Shown in pieces: positions 41,230 to 50,502 of a DNA stretch of 64,000 nucleotides. How positions within the stretch are numbered: position 1 is the first letter of the stretch; every line of letters starts with the position of its first letter. The position numbers and the translations under genes were made by a program. This stretch comes from Bacteroidales bacterium (GTDB lineage: Bacteria > Bacteroidota > Bacteroidia > Bacteroidales > CG2-30-32-10): the NCBI GenBank assembly GCA_035353855.1, contig DAOQAK010000006.1:26357-90356 (forward strand), given 5' to 3'. Under the pieces are notes generated by a model that saw nothing but the letters and a program-made list of their open reading frames with translations, was not told where the DNA came from and ran no database searches.

Positions 41230-43011
41230 CTAATTATCAGCAAAAAATTCCAGTAATTTTTTTCTATAAATATTAAACAGATTGGAACGGGAAATAAAAC
41301 CGATATATTTTCCATTATCAATTACAGGAAGGTTCCATATACTTTGGTCTTTGAATTTTTGCATAACCTGTTCCATATTATCATCCATCGCAACAATGTC
41401 TGGAGGTTGCATCATTATATCTTTTACAAAAACCTCGTTATACTTTTCATTATCGAACATTATTTCCCTAACATCATCAAGCAACACATAACCGGAAAAT
41501 TTATCTTCGTTATTGATAACCGGGAAAATATTACGTTTTGAATGAGCAATGATTTTAACCAATTCACCTAAGGTTGCATTTTCTTTCACTACTAAAAAAT
41601 TTGTTTCCAGCACATCTTCTATTTTTAAAAAGCTTAATACTGCTTTGTCTTTATCATGCGTGATAAGGTTTCCCTGCTGTGCAAGTTTTTTAGTATAGAT
41701 AGAATATTTTTCAAAAAACCTCATCGTAATGAACGAGATTGAAGAAGTAATAATTAACGGGATAAATAATTGATACCCACCCGTGATCTCTGCTATAAGG
41801 AATATCGCAGTTAGCGGAGCATATACCACTCCGGCTATAAGTCCTGCCATTCCTACAAGTGTGAAATTACTTTCTGAAAGATTAATCCACGAAATAGATA
41901 GTGTGTTTAGAAACTTTGAAAAAGCAAAACCGGTTACTCCTCCTACAAATAAACTTGGTGCAAATACACCTCCAATACCTCCGCTTCCGGTAGTTGCTGA
42001 CATAGCAATAACTTTAAAAAATATTAATGCCAAAAGGAAAAGTAAAAAATAAATAAAGTCGTTACTGTATGAATAAAATAAACTGTTATTAAATAATTCC
42101 TGAGTATTACCGCTAAGTATCGATTTCATTGCAGTATAGCCTTCACCATAAAGAGGAGGAAATAAAAAAATCAATATACTGACTGCAATTCCACCAAAAA
42201 TAGCTTTTTTTAAAGGGTTATGAAATTCATTGAAAATTTTTTCAATAAAAGAATTCATCCTGACAAAATATAACGAAATGAAACCAGTGAATATTCCTAA
42301 CAAAATATAAAAAGGAATATTTTTATAATTAACCGGATCGCGTATAGTAAAATAAAATTCTATTTTTTCACCAAGCAATAACATACTTACAATTGCTCCG
42401 GTAACAGTAGTTGTAAGTAATGGAATAATTGAAAATGCAGTAAGATCAAGCATCAGGACTTCCAGCGCGAATATCATACCGGCAATTGGAGCTTTAAAAA
42501 TTGCCGACATGGCACCTGCAACACCGCATCCAATAAGCAATGTAAGAGTTTTGTATGGCAGGTTAAAAATCTGTCCGATATTCGAACCTATTGCAGCGCC
42601 GGTATAAAGGATGGGCGCTTCCATTCCTACAGAACCTCCAAAACCGCCGGTAAATGTACAAGCTACAATGGAAGAATACATGTTGTGTTTTTTTATTTTG
42701 CTGTAGCGTTTTGAAATTGCATACAAAACTTTCGACACACCATGGCCAATATCATCTTTCACAAAAAATTTGATATATAAAACCGTAATCAAAATTCCGA
42801 CAAGCGGGATTCCAAGATAAAGCCAGTCCTGTTCTTCAATTTCTGATGTATTTCTAAGAAAATGTTCAATATAATGAACCGAAGTTTTAAGCAACACCGC
42901 AGCAAATCCTGCAATTATGCCTATAACTATACTGAGGATGAAAACAAGATTTTTTCCCTGAAATAATTTTTTTCTTCCCTCCAGAAATCGTATTGTGGAA
43001 AAGTATGACAT
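41230..43011 (-). CDS. ClC-type chloride channel or transporter with CBS domains
   Basis: A 593-residue inner-membrane ClC protein with about ten hydrophobic segments to residue ~420, then two CBS domains (FSGYVLLDDVREIMFD; KYIGFISRSNLFNIY) for nucleotide sensing. The signature loops are GGFGGSVGMEAPILYTGAAI, with the gating Glu in GMEAP (usual G-K/R-E-G-P), GSGGIGGVFAPSLFVGG for the second selectivity loop, and the Ser loop GVAGAMSA. Keeping the gating Glu is compatible with a Cl-/H+ exchanger; the changed residues around it make the selectivity uncertain. A -7 box lies directly upstream. Confidence 0.9.
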   Translation of the reverse strand: MSYFSTIRFLEGRKKLFQGKNLVFILSIVIGIIAGFAAVLLKTSVHYIEHFLRNTSEIEEQDWLYLGIPLVGILITVLYIKFFVKDDIGHGVSKVLYAISKRYSKIKKHNMYSSIVACTFTGGFGGSVGMEAPILYTGAAIGSNIGQIFNLPYKTLTLLIGCGVAGAMSAIFKAPIAGMIFALEVLMLDLTAFSIIPLLTTTVTGAIVSMLLLGEKIEFYFTIRDPVNYKNIPFYILLGIFTGFISLYFVRMNSFIEKIFNEFHNPLKKAIFGGIAVSILIFLFPPLYGEGYTAMKSILSGNTQELFNNSLFYSYSNDFIYFLLFLLALIFFKVIAMSATTGSGGIGGVFAPSLFVGGVTGFAFSKFLNTLSISWINLSESNFTLVGMAGLIAGVVYAPLTAIFLIAEITGGYQLFIPLIITSSISFITMRFFEKYSIYTKKLAQQGNLITHDKDKAVLSFLKIEDVLETNFLVVKENATLGELVKIIAHSKRNIFPVINNEDKFSGYVLLDDVREIMFDNEKYNEVFVKDIMMQPPDIVAMDDNMEQVMQKFKDQSIWNLPVIDNGKYIGFISRSNLFNIYRKKLLEFFADN

Positions 43012-43019
43012 AATAAAAG

Positions 43020-43027
43020 CAAATATA
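43020..43027 (-). promoter_or_regulatory. -7 promoter element for the ClC gene
   Basis: CAAATATA on the plus strand reads TATATTTG on the minus strand, only 9 bases from the start codon, implying a very short leader if used. Confidence 0.4.
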
Positions 43028-43058
43028 TGAATATCCTTACAAGTGAAAAATTTTTAAG

Positions 43059-43066
43059 TACTTTTG
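43059..43066 (+). promoter_or_regulatory. -7 promoter element for the M16 peptidase pair
   Basis: TACTTTTG matches TAnnTTTG, 25 bases before the first peptidase start. Confidence 0.5.
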
Positions 43067-43090
43067 AAAAAAAAGTAGATTAAAAATTAT

Positions 43091-44326
43091 ATGATAAATT
43101 TTGAAAAATTCACTCTCACTAATGGTCTTAGGGTCATAGTTCACCGCGATACTTCCACTCCAATTGTTGCCATGAACATACTTTACGATGTTGGCGCACG
43201 CGACGAACATCCTGAACGTACCGGTTTTGCACACTTGTTTGAACATCTTATGTTTGGCGGCTCTGTGAATATTCCCAAATACGATGAGCCTTTACAAAAA
43301 GTTGGCGGAGAAAATAATGCATTCACCAATAACGACATCACTAATTATTATCTTACTTTTCCTAAACAAAATATTGAAACGGCTTTCTGGCTTGAATCGG
43401 ACAGGATGCTAAGTCTTGCCTTCTCAAAGAAAAGCCTTGATGTTCAGCGTAACGTTGTTTCCGAAGAATTTAAACAAAGTTTTCTTAATCAACCTTATGG
43501 TGATGTGTGGTTATTGTTAAAACCGCTGGCATATAAGGTTCACCCGTATCAATGGAATACCATCGGCAAAGATATTTCGCATATCCAAAATGCGACCATG
43601 AAGAATGTAAAAGATTTTTTCAAAAAATTTTATTGTCCGAATAACGCAATAATGGTCATTGCCGGCGATGTAAACACAAAAGAAATAAAACAACTTTCAG
43701 AAAAATGGTTTGGTCCTATACCTAAAGGTCCTAAAAACAACCGGAAACTTCCTGTTGAACCGGAACAAAGGAAAGCACGCCGGCTTACTGTAACACGTAA
43801 TGTTCCTTACGATACCATATATAAAGCATATCATTGTTGCGCCAAAAGCGATAAAGAATTTTATGCAACCGACCTGCTCTCGGATATACTTTCCAATGGT
43901 CGCTCTTCACGATTATTTCGCGAACTACTGATGAAAAAAAGAATGTTCTGTGAAATCAATGCGTACCTTACCGGCGATATAGATAAAGGATTATTTATAG
44001 TTACGGGTGATCTGATAAAAGGAATTAAAATGGAAGATGCTGAAAAAGCTATACAGGAAGAACTCGATAAAATACAGCAATATATTGAAGATAAAGAACT
44101 GGAAAAAGTAAAAAATAAAATTGAATCCTCATTGATGTTTTCCGAAATGAACGTGCTGAATAAAGCGACCAACCTGGCGTTTGCCGAATTGATGGGCGAT
44201 GCGGGAATAATTAATTCCGAAATAAAAAATTACAGGGCGGTAACAAAAGAACAAATCATGGGGGAAGCAAAAAAAATATTCAGGAAAACCAATTGTTCAA
44301 CATTATATTACTACGCAAAAAAATAA
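43091..44326 (+). CDS. M16-family zinc metallopeptidase, catalytic subunit
   Basis: A 411-residue pitrilysin-like peptidase. The inverted zinc motif HLFEH places ligands H48 and H52 and the catalytic Glu 51; the distal Glu ligand is in NVVSEEFKQS near 125. This is the active half of a two-gene M16 pair; the stop and the next start are directly adjacent (TAAATG). No signal peptide is evident. M16 pairs of this kind degrade small unfolded peptides. Confidence 0.9.
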   Translation: MINFEKFTLTNGLRVIVHRDTSTPIVAMNILYDVGARDEHPERTGFAHLFEHLMFGGSVNIPKYDEPLQKVGGENNAFTNNDITNYYLTFPKQNIETAFWLESDRMLSLAFSKKSLDVQRNVVSEEFKQSFLNQPYGDVWLLLKPLAYKVHPYQWNTIGKDISHIQNATMKNVKDFFKKFYCPNNAIMVIAGDVNTKEIKQLSEKWFGPIPKGPKNNRKLPVEPEQRKARRLTVTRNVPYDTIYKAYHCCAKSDKEFYATDLLSDILSNGRSSRLFRELLMKKRMFCEINAYLTGDIDKGLFIVTGDLIKGIKMEDAEKAIQEELDKIQQYIEDKELEKVKNKIESSLMFSEMNVLNKATNLAFAELMGDAGIINSEIKNYRAVTKEQIMGEAKKIFRKTNCSTLYYYAKK

Positions 44327-45625
44327 ATGGATAAAATGAAGACGACAATTAACCGAACCATACAGCCAAAAATAAAATCAGTTGAACAGGTATCCCTTCC
44401 CAAGCCTATTATTTCTGAACTCGATAATGGGATAAAAGTATATGCTTTTGATGCAGGTACCGAGGAAGTAATTAAAATTGAATTTGTAGTCGAAGCCGGT
44501 TCATGGTACCAGGATAAAAAACTTCAGGCTTTTTCAACAATTAAAATGCTCACCGAAGGAACAAAAAATCATACCGCAGCAGAATTGGCTGAAATTTTTG
44601 ATTTCTATGGAGCCTATGTTGAAACCGAATCGGAACGCGATTATACCTATATCACTCTTTATACTTTAAATAAAAATGTTGAAAAACTTTTACCTGTATT
44701 TGCCGAAATCATTAAAGAACCGGTATTCCCCAAAAAAGAACTTTCTGTATTATTGACCAATACCAAACAAGATCAAATGGTTTCCATGCAAAAAGTAAGT
44801 TACGTTGCAAGAATAAAATTTGCCGAACAACTTTACGGAAGTTCTCATCCATACGGTATAAGCCCGAAACCTGAAGATTACAGAAAAATTACTACTGATG
44901 ATTTGATGCAGTTCTATAAAAAATATTATGTTCCTGAAAATATACGAATAGTCATTTCAGGAAAAATTCAAAAAAATATTATAGAACTTTTAAATACACA
45001 CTTTGGTAAATCAAAAAACACATCGGGTAAAAAAAAGATTACAAAGTTGTTCCCTGTTGAACCTGCAAAAGAAAAAAAACAAATCATACTACAGCAAAAT
45101 GCATTGCAATCGGGTTTACGTTTAGGAAAAATCCTTTTTTCTCGCAATCATCCCGATTTTATAGGTATGAATATTCTATCCACCATATTGGGTGGCTATT
45201 TCGGCTCCAGGCTTATGACAAACATAAGGGAAGACAAAGGATATACCTATGGTATTGGATCAGCAATAATATCCATGAGGCATAGCGGGTATATTTTTAT
45301 TGCTTCTGATGTAAGCGCCAATTGCCGGGAGAAAGCAGTTGATGAAATTTATAAAGAAATAGAAAGGTTACGTAAAGAACCCGTTCCTCAAAAAGAACTC
45401 GAACTGGTTAAAAATTATATGGCCGGAACATTTTTACGAAAAATTGATGGTCCTTTTGCTATTGCTGAACGGTTTATTTCCACTTTAGATTATGGTTTGG
45501 ACTTTAATGAATACTTTACCAACTATATTAATACCATAAAGAGCATTACATCAGAAGAAATTATTAAACTGGCATCCAGACATTTACAGAATAATTCGTT
45601 TTTTGAAACCATTTGTGGAAAATAA
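44327..45625 (+). CDS. M16-family peptidase-like protein, non-catalytic subunit
   Basis: A 432-residue M16 fold in which the HxxEH site is lost: the corresponding helix reads FSTIKMLTEGTKNHTAAELA. The second domain keeps the substrate-binding NIREDKGYTYGIGSAI segment with the R/Y pair that completes the partner's active site. It should form a clam-shell heterodimer with the preceding catalytic subunit. It could also start three codons later. The two genes are probably translated together. Confidence 0.88.
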   Translation: MDKMKTTINRTIQPKIKSVEQVSLPKPIISELDNGIKVYAFDAGTEEVIKIEFVVEAGSWYQDKKLQAFSTIKMLTEGTKNHTAAELAEIFDFYGAYVETESERDYTYITLYTLNKNVEKLLPVFAEIIKEPVFPKKELSVLLTNTKQDQMVSMQKVSYVARIKFAEQLYGSSHPYGISPKPEDYRKITTDDLMQFYKKYYVPENIRIVISGKIQKNIIELLNTHFGKSKNTSGKKKITKLFPVEPAKEKKQIILQQNALQSGLRLGKILFSRNHPDFIGMNILSTILGGYFGSRLMTNIREDKGYTYGIGSAIISMRHSGYIFIASDVSANCREKAVDEIYKEIERLRKEPVPQKELELVKNYMAGTFLRKIDGPFAIAERFISTLDYGLDFNEYFTNYINTIKSITSEEIIKLASRHLQNNSFFETICGK

Positions 45626-45740
45626 TTTTCAAAACGAAGCAACCTTTTACACCTTTTCACTGTCTATATAGTAGGTTTTGGTTAGCCATGTTGAAATTAA
45701 TGTGTTAATCAATATGGTTCTTTGATTTAATCTATCCTCG

Positions 45741-45824
45741 GGGCTGTCTCGAAATTACAAATGTCATACCTACCTTTCGCTGCCTGCAAAAAAATTGACA
45801 TGATTGAGTAATTTCAAGACAGCC
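45741..45824. repeat. 84-bp imperfect palindromic element (MITE-like or terminator)
   Basis: The outer arms GGGCTGTCTCGAAATTAC and GTAATTTCAAGACAGCC pair with one mismatch, and ATGTCA / TGACAT pair further in. The ends resemble insertion-sequence termini. The right arm is followed by CTTTTTATTTT, so it may also end the peptidase transcript. No target duplication is clear. Confidence 0.6.
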
Positions 45825-45915
45825 TTTTTATTTTGTTAGTAAGACAATATCATTTTATGACAATATTTTTAATAATTTTGCATTTATATTACCGACACAC
45901 AAACACAGTTTGGCT

Positions 45916-48003
45916 ATGAAGCCAATAAAATTTATTTTTTCTTTTATATTTTTTCTGCATTTCATGTCTGTTATTGCTTCAGGTAATAACGAAAGATTTA
46001 TTTCATTAATAAATGAAAAAATTGTTTTGGATTGTCCAGGTTTCAGGTGTGTATCCGTTAATCAAACCGGCGATGTAACGCTCTCATGGGTTCCTCCTGC
46101 TGACCCTTCAAATACCTTTAACAGTTATCATATTTTTTCATCAACAAATATAAACGGACCTTATACCGAAATCGACAGTATATTTAATTATCATATTACC
46201 TCTTACACTCACGTTGGAGCTAATGCAAATAATCATACTTTGTATTATTTTTTAGAAACGCGTTCCGACAGTTCAATTTCATTGCCTTCCGATACATTGC
46301 AAACCATTTATTTAAGTGTTGTCAATTCGATGACAGGTACAGCTGAATTAATATGGAACCCAATTCACGACCCTGATTTATCTACATCAACCGGATGGTA
46401 CCATATTTACAGGGAATATCCTACCGGAATATGGAATCTGATTGACTCAACACAGTTGCTGAAATATTCCGATACTGTAAATTTCTGTAATACATTATTA
46501 AATTATTACGTAGGTATTTCTGATGAATCGGGATGTATCTCCACGTCAAATATCGATGGCGACCTGTTCCAGGATATCAATGCTCCATCCACACCTAATA
46601 TTGATTCCGTCAGTGTCAACCCGGCTTCCGGAAATTCTGTTATCGGCTGGAATGCTTCACCATCAGGCGATACAGAAGGTTATATTATTTATGAAAATGA
46701 AAATGGAATATGGGTTCCCATTGATACGGTCATGGGCGGAACAGTAACATATTATGAAAACAATTTACCAAACTGGTCAGATCCTTCATCATCTTCTCTT
46801 TCATATAGCGTTGCTTCGTTCGATAGTTGTAAGAACACAAGCCCGATCAGTAATTTTCAAAATACCATATTACTTTCAAACCGATTGGATATTTGCGGCG
46901 GTGAAATTTCGTTAAACTGGTCATCATATATTAATATGCCAAACAATGTAAATGGATATAAAATTTATGTTAAAGAAAATAACGGGTCTTTCACCCTTGC
47001 AGGAATAAACTCTTCATCAACATCATCATTTATTTATTCACCTATTAATCCATTCTCGGTATACGTATTTTATGTACAGGCATTCAATAGTGATAATACA
47101 ATAACTTCTTCCTCCAATCCGGACACAGTTTTTGCTTATTCGCCAGACTTACCACAGTTCGTCTATCTTCAACATGCCAGTGTAAAAAATAATAGTTATG
47201 TTGAACTGAAAATATTGATTGACACTTCAGGTTATACTTCAAATTGTAAAATATTAAGAGCTGACAGTACCGGAATTTACAATGAAATAGGCAATGTCAG
47301 TCCTTCCTCCAATTCGAATATTATTTTGTACAACGATATGACAGCAATGGTGAACGAACAAAGTTATTGCTATAAAGTTATTCTTACTGACAGTTGTGGA
47401 AACGAACTAATGGAAAGCAACCCGGGATGTACAATTTTACTTTCAGCTATAGCAGAAAAAAACATGATCAATACTTTGACCTGGAACGAATATTCGGAAT
47501 GGCTCGGAAACGTTAGCGAATACAATATATACCGTTCTGTTAATGATGTATGGGGCACCAATCCTATAGCCACACTTTCGCCCGGAACAACATCATATTC
47601 TGAAGATGTTTCATCATACATTTCTTCAAACGGAAATTTTAAATATTACATCGAAGCCCTTGAAGGTACCGGAAACCCTTACCTATGCACCGATAGCAGC
47701 TTTTCAAATGTAGCTGAAGCAACACAGCCTCCACTCTTCTTTATTCCCAATGCATTTGCACCAAACGGGTATAATAAAATTTTTATTCCTCAAACTGTTT
47801 TTGTTGATGCACAGGATTATCAGTTCACCGTTTACAACCGATGGGGACAAATTGTTTTTGAAACTACTGATTTGCATACCGGATGGGATGGCACTTTTGA
47901 AGGTGAATTATTACCGCTGGGTGTTTATGTTTATCATTTTCAGTATAAAAATTCCGAAGGAAACACTATCGAAAAGCGCGGTACTGTTACTCTTATAAGA
48001 TAA
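45916..48003 (+). CDS. Secreted protein with fibronectin-like repeats and type B type IX sorting domain
   Basis: A 695-residue exported protein. The signal peptide (KFIFSFIFFLHFMSVIASG) is followed by several fibronectin-III-like units (GDVTLSWVPPADPSNTF, GTAELIWNPIHDPDLSTSTG, GNSVIGWNASPSGDTEGYII). The C-terminal ~90 residues (FFIPNAFAPNGYNKIFIP, YNRWGQIVFETTDLHTGWDG, GVYVYHFQYKNSEGN) are the gliding-motility-associated C-terminal domain, the type B signal for type IX secretion. The ATG at 45916 is chosen over a TTG two codons earlier. It is likely a cell-surface or matrix protein. Confidence 0.88.
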   Translation: MKPIKFIFSFIFFLHFMSVIASGNNERFISLINEKIVLDCPGFRCVSVNQTGDVTLSWVPPADPSNTFNSYHIFSSTNINGPYTEIDSIFNYHITSYTHVGANANNHTLYYFLETRSDSSISLPSDTLQTIYLSVVNSMTGTAELIWNPIHDPDLSTSTGWYHIYREYPTGIWNLIDSTQLLKYSDTVNFCNTLLNYYVGISDESGCISTSNIDGDLFQDINAPSTPNIDSVSVNPASGNSVIGWNASPSGDTEGYIIYENENGIWVPIDTVMGGTVTYYENNLPNWSDPSSSSLSYSVASFDSCKNTSPISNFQNTILLSNRLDICGGEISLNWSSYINMPNNVNGYKIYVKENNGSFTLAGINSSSTSSFIYSPINPFSVYVFYVQAFNSDNTITSSSNPDTVFAYSPDLPQFVYLQHASVKNNSYVELKILIDTSGYTSNCKILRADSTGIYNEIGNVSPSSNSNIILYNDMTAMVNEQSYCYKVILTDSCGNELMESNPGCTILLSAIAEKNMINTLTWNEYSEWLGNVSEYNIYRSVNDVWGTNPIATLSPGTTSYSEDVSSYISSNGNFKYYIEALEGTGNPYLCTDSSFSNVAEATQPPLFFIPNAFAPNGYNKIFIPQTVFVDAQDYQFTVYNRWGQIVFETTDLHTGWDGTFEGELLPLGVYVYHFQYKNSEGNTIEKRGTVTLIR

Positions 48004-48104
48004 TCTATCGATTTATTTTTCCCAAATTAAATTCTTATTAGACAAACGCTTTGATTCTGCATATAAATATTTATTATTTTTGAAAAAATACTAATCCTCA
48101 TTTT

Positions 48105-49841
48105 ATGCAAATGAAAGATGAAGCCCTCAGACAAATGGTAAATATTTCCATTAGTGATGTTCAGAATATTATTAAAAAACTGCACCCCGATAAGTTCGAG
48201 AAAATAATTATCGATGGGAAAAGCCACATTATTGTTTCGAATTACTTGTATGTGAAATACAGCGGTATCTCAGCAATGCGACAGGTTAAGAAAATTACTT
48301 TCCCCTTATTCCCCGATACAGAAAATATTTTTAAAAAGTTTGAAGGAGGCGAAACCCTTCACGGAAGAAAGAAAAAAATAGAGAACTATGAGATTTTTAA
48401 AATAATTGAACAATATAAAATCGTTCCCGAAAATATTGATGTTATCACTCAAATTTCCGATGTTTTTGAATTTCCTGTTGAAATTGAAAACGGGATTGTA
48501 AATAAACTTCAGCATCATTATTTTTTACCATCACTTACACTCTCATCAGATTGCCAGCAATGTAAAGGTTCAAAATATATTACCTGTGAAAACCCCGACT
48601 GTAAAGGGAAGCACGAATGGGATTGCCCCGAATGCAAAGGCAACAAAAAAATTGATTGCACCGTTTGCAATGCATCAGGATATATTAAATGTAAAACATG
48701 CAAAGGTCGCGGACAGGAAAAATGCAACACCTGCAATGCTACTGCTGAAGTGAAATGCAGCCATTGCGGCGGTGATGGATATGTAGGGAAACCCAAAGAC
48801 GATGGCTCGAACAAATGCGTATTCTGCAAAGGTACAGGCTGGCATGTTTGTCCCGAATGTACGAACGGACAGGTAACATGCGAAACCTGCAATGGCAAGG
48901 GCGAAGTTATCTGCGAAACATGTAAAGCTTCAGGAAAAGTGAACTGCAATAATTGCAAAGCTACAGGAAAAATTATTTGCGATAAATGTTATAACGACTC
49001 CCAACGCTACGGAAAAATCGATTGTCCCACATGCAAGACTGTAGGCCGCCTGGGACAACTGGTTTATACCGAAACCGAAATAAAAGAACACCGGCTTGAT
49101 AAAATATTTTGTAAAAATGCTCCCCTGAACCTGATTACCGATGAAGATGTTTTGAAACATGCCAACCATAATGGTAAAACCGAAGCACTGTTGATTAACA
49201 TCAACGAACAGCAAATCGAAGCATATGATGAATTCAGTAGTGATTTTGCAAAAATGATTGAAAAAGAACTGGGATTAGAAACCACACGTTTCCCGAAAAT
49301 ACTGAAAGAAGAAATTTATTACCAGCTCATCCCCTGTGTACGCACATCATACAAGCATGTGCTTACCAATACAATTCACGAATTCACGATAATGAATTTC
49401 TTTAATACACCCTTTGTAATTTTTCACTCCGAACCCGAAGAACTAAAAAGCAGCTTTGGCAGCACCATGAAATCGACAGGAAACTTTTTTGGAAAGATTT
49501 TCAAAACAAAATCATATACCGATAAAGAAGATAAAAAACGTGAAATCCGCCTGATGGTGTACGTTGCAAAAGTTGATGGCGAAGTGCAGGAAACAGAAAA
49601 AGAAATAATCTCGAATAAAATCGGAAACCTTGAAGACTTCACCAATTCTGAAAAACGCGAGCTTTTTGAATTGCTCAACATAAAATCAGTTCCCGAAATT
49701 TCAAAAGACGATGTGCATTTTAGCAGCAATGCCAACAAAGAAGAAATTATTAAGAACCTTGTAAACATTGCTATTGTCGATGGCAATATGAACCTTGCAG
49801 AATCTGCTTTAATTGATAAGATAAAAGAGATGATGAAATAA
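48105..49841 (+). CDS. Extended DnaJ-like zinc-finger and TerB-like domain protein
   Basis: A 578-residue cytoplasmic protein without signal peptide. Residues 1-145 form an uncharacterised N-terminal domain. Residues 150-310 are a long array of CxxC knuckles (13 CxxC plus one Cx4C), many as CxxCxGxG-like units (CKTCKGRGQEKCNTC, CETCNGKGEVICETC), far more than the four in DnaJ. After a linker, the C-terminal ~90 residues (REIRLMVYVAKVDGEVQETE, NIAIVDGNMNLAESALIDKI) look like a TerB domain with two DG(E/N) acidic loops. The array should bind several zinc ions and may hold unfolded protein. Function is unknown. Confidence 0.8.
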   Translation: MQMKDEALRQMVNISISDVQNIIKKLHPDKFEKIIIDGKSHIIVSNYLYVKYSGISAMRQVKKITFPLFPDTENIFKKFEGGETLHGRKKKIENYEIFKIIEQYKIVPENIDVITQISDVFEFPVEIENGIVNKLQHHYFLPSLTLSSDCQQCKGSKYITCENPDCKGKHEWDCPECKGNKKIDCTVCNASGYIKCKTCKGRGQEKCNTCNATAEVKCSHCGGDGYVGKPKDDGSNKCVFCKGTGWHVCPECTNGQVTCETCNGKGEVICETCKASGKVNCNNCKATGKIICDKCYNDSQRYGKIDCPTCKTVGRLGQLVYTETEIKEHRLDKIFCKNAPLNLITDEDVLKHANHNGKTEALLININEQQIEAYDEFSSDFAKMIEKELGLETTRFPKILKEEIYYQLIPCVRTSYKHVLTNTIHEFTIMNFFNTPFVIFHSEPEELKSSFGSTMKSTGNFFGKIFKTKSYTDKEDKKREIRLMVYVAKVDGEVQETEKEIISNKIGNLEDFTNSEKRELFELLNIKSVPEISKDDVHFSSNANKEEIIKNLVNIAIVDGNMNLAESALIDKIKEMMK

Positions 49842-49906
49842 TATTTAAAATTTATTTGGATAAAATATAGATACAATATAGGTATTAAAAAATGTAATTT
49901 ATTAGA

Positions 49907-50410
49907 ATGAAACAATCAGAAATAATTATCCAAAAACTAAACCTTCAACCTCACCCCGAAGGCGGCTATTACAGCGAAACATACCGAAGTTCGGGAAAAA
50001 TAAAACAAGACAATCTTGACAGTGTTTATAAAGGAAAAAGAAATTATTCAACTTGCATTTATTTTTTACTTACGTCTGAAACTTTTTCTGCATTTCATAA
50101 AATTCACCAGGATGAGATTTGGCATTACTACGATGGCTCACCACTTAATCTTCACATTATTTCACCTGAAGGAGAATATTCAAAAATTATTATTGGTCGT
50201 AATATTGAAAACGGACAAGTTCCGCAATTCATAGTTAAAGGCGGGAACTGGTTTGCTGCTGATATAATAAATGATGATGATTTCACGTTATTAGGCTGTA
50301 CGGTCTCGCCGGGCTTTGATTACAACGATTTTGAACTGGCAAAACGAAATGAACTTATCGAAAAATTTCCACAACATAAAAAGATTATTGCTGAGTTAAC
50401 GAGAGGATAA
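49907..50410 (+). CDS. DUF985 cupin protein
   Basis: A 167-residue single-domain cupin of the DUF985 (cupin_5) family. The start IIIQKLNLQPHPEGGYYSET is typical, and FSAFHKIHQDEIWHYYDGSP supplies the His/Glu metal ligands of the first cupin motif. GNWFAADIINDDDFTLLGCT and VSPGFDYNDFELAKR give the second. It is likely a cytoplasmic metal-binding beta-barrel; the substrate is unknown, with sugar-related or epimerase-like roles suggested for the family. Confidence 0.88.
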   Translation: MKQSEIIIQKLNLQPHPEGGYYSETYRSSGKIKQDNLDSVYKGKRNYSTCIYFLLTSETFSAFHKIHQDEIWHYYDGSPLNLHIISPEGEYSKIIIGRNIENGQVPQFIVKGGNWFAADIINDDDFTLLGCTVSPGFDYNDFELAKRNELIEKFPQHKKIIAELTRG

Positions 50411-50502
50411 ATAAAATCAGAATTTTATATTCTTCTTCCTATTTTCCCTAATTTTCCTAAATTTGCCAAAATTTTACTACTTACCACCTAACACTCATAA
50501 TT

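Noticed and set aside
48518..48958. A 146-codon antisense frame over the CxxC array
   Set aside because: Product of the repetitive Cys/Gly codons on the other strand; no start signals or domain.
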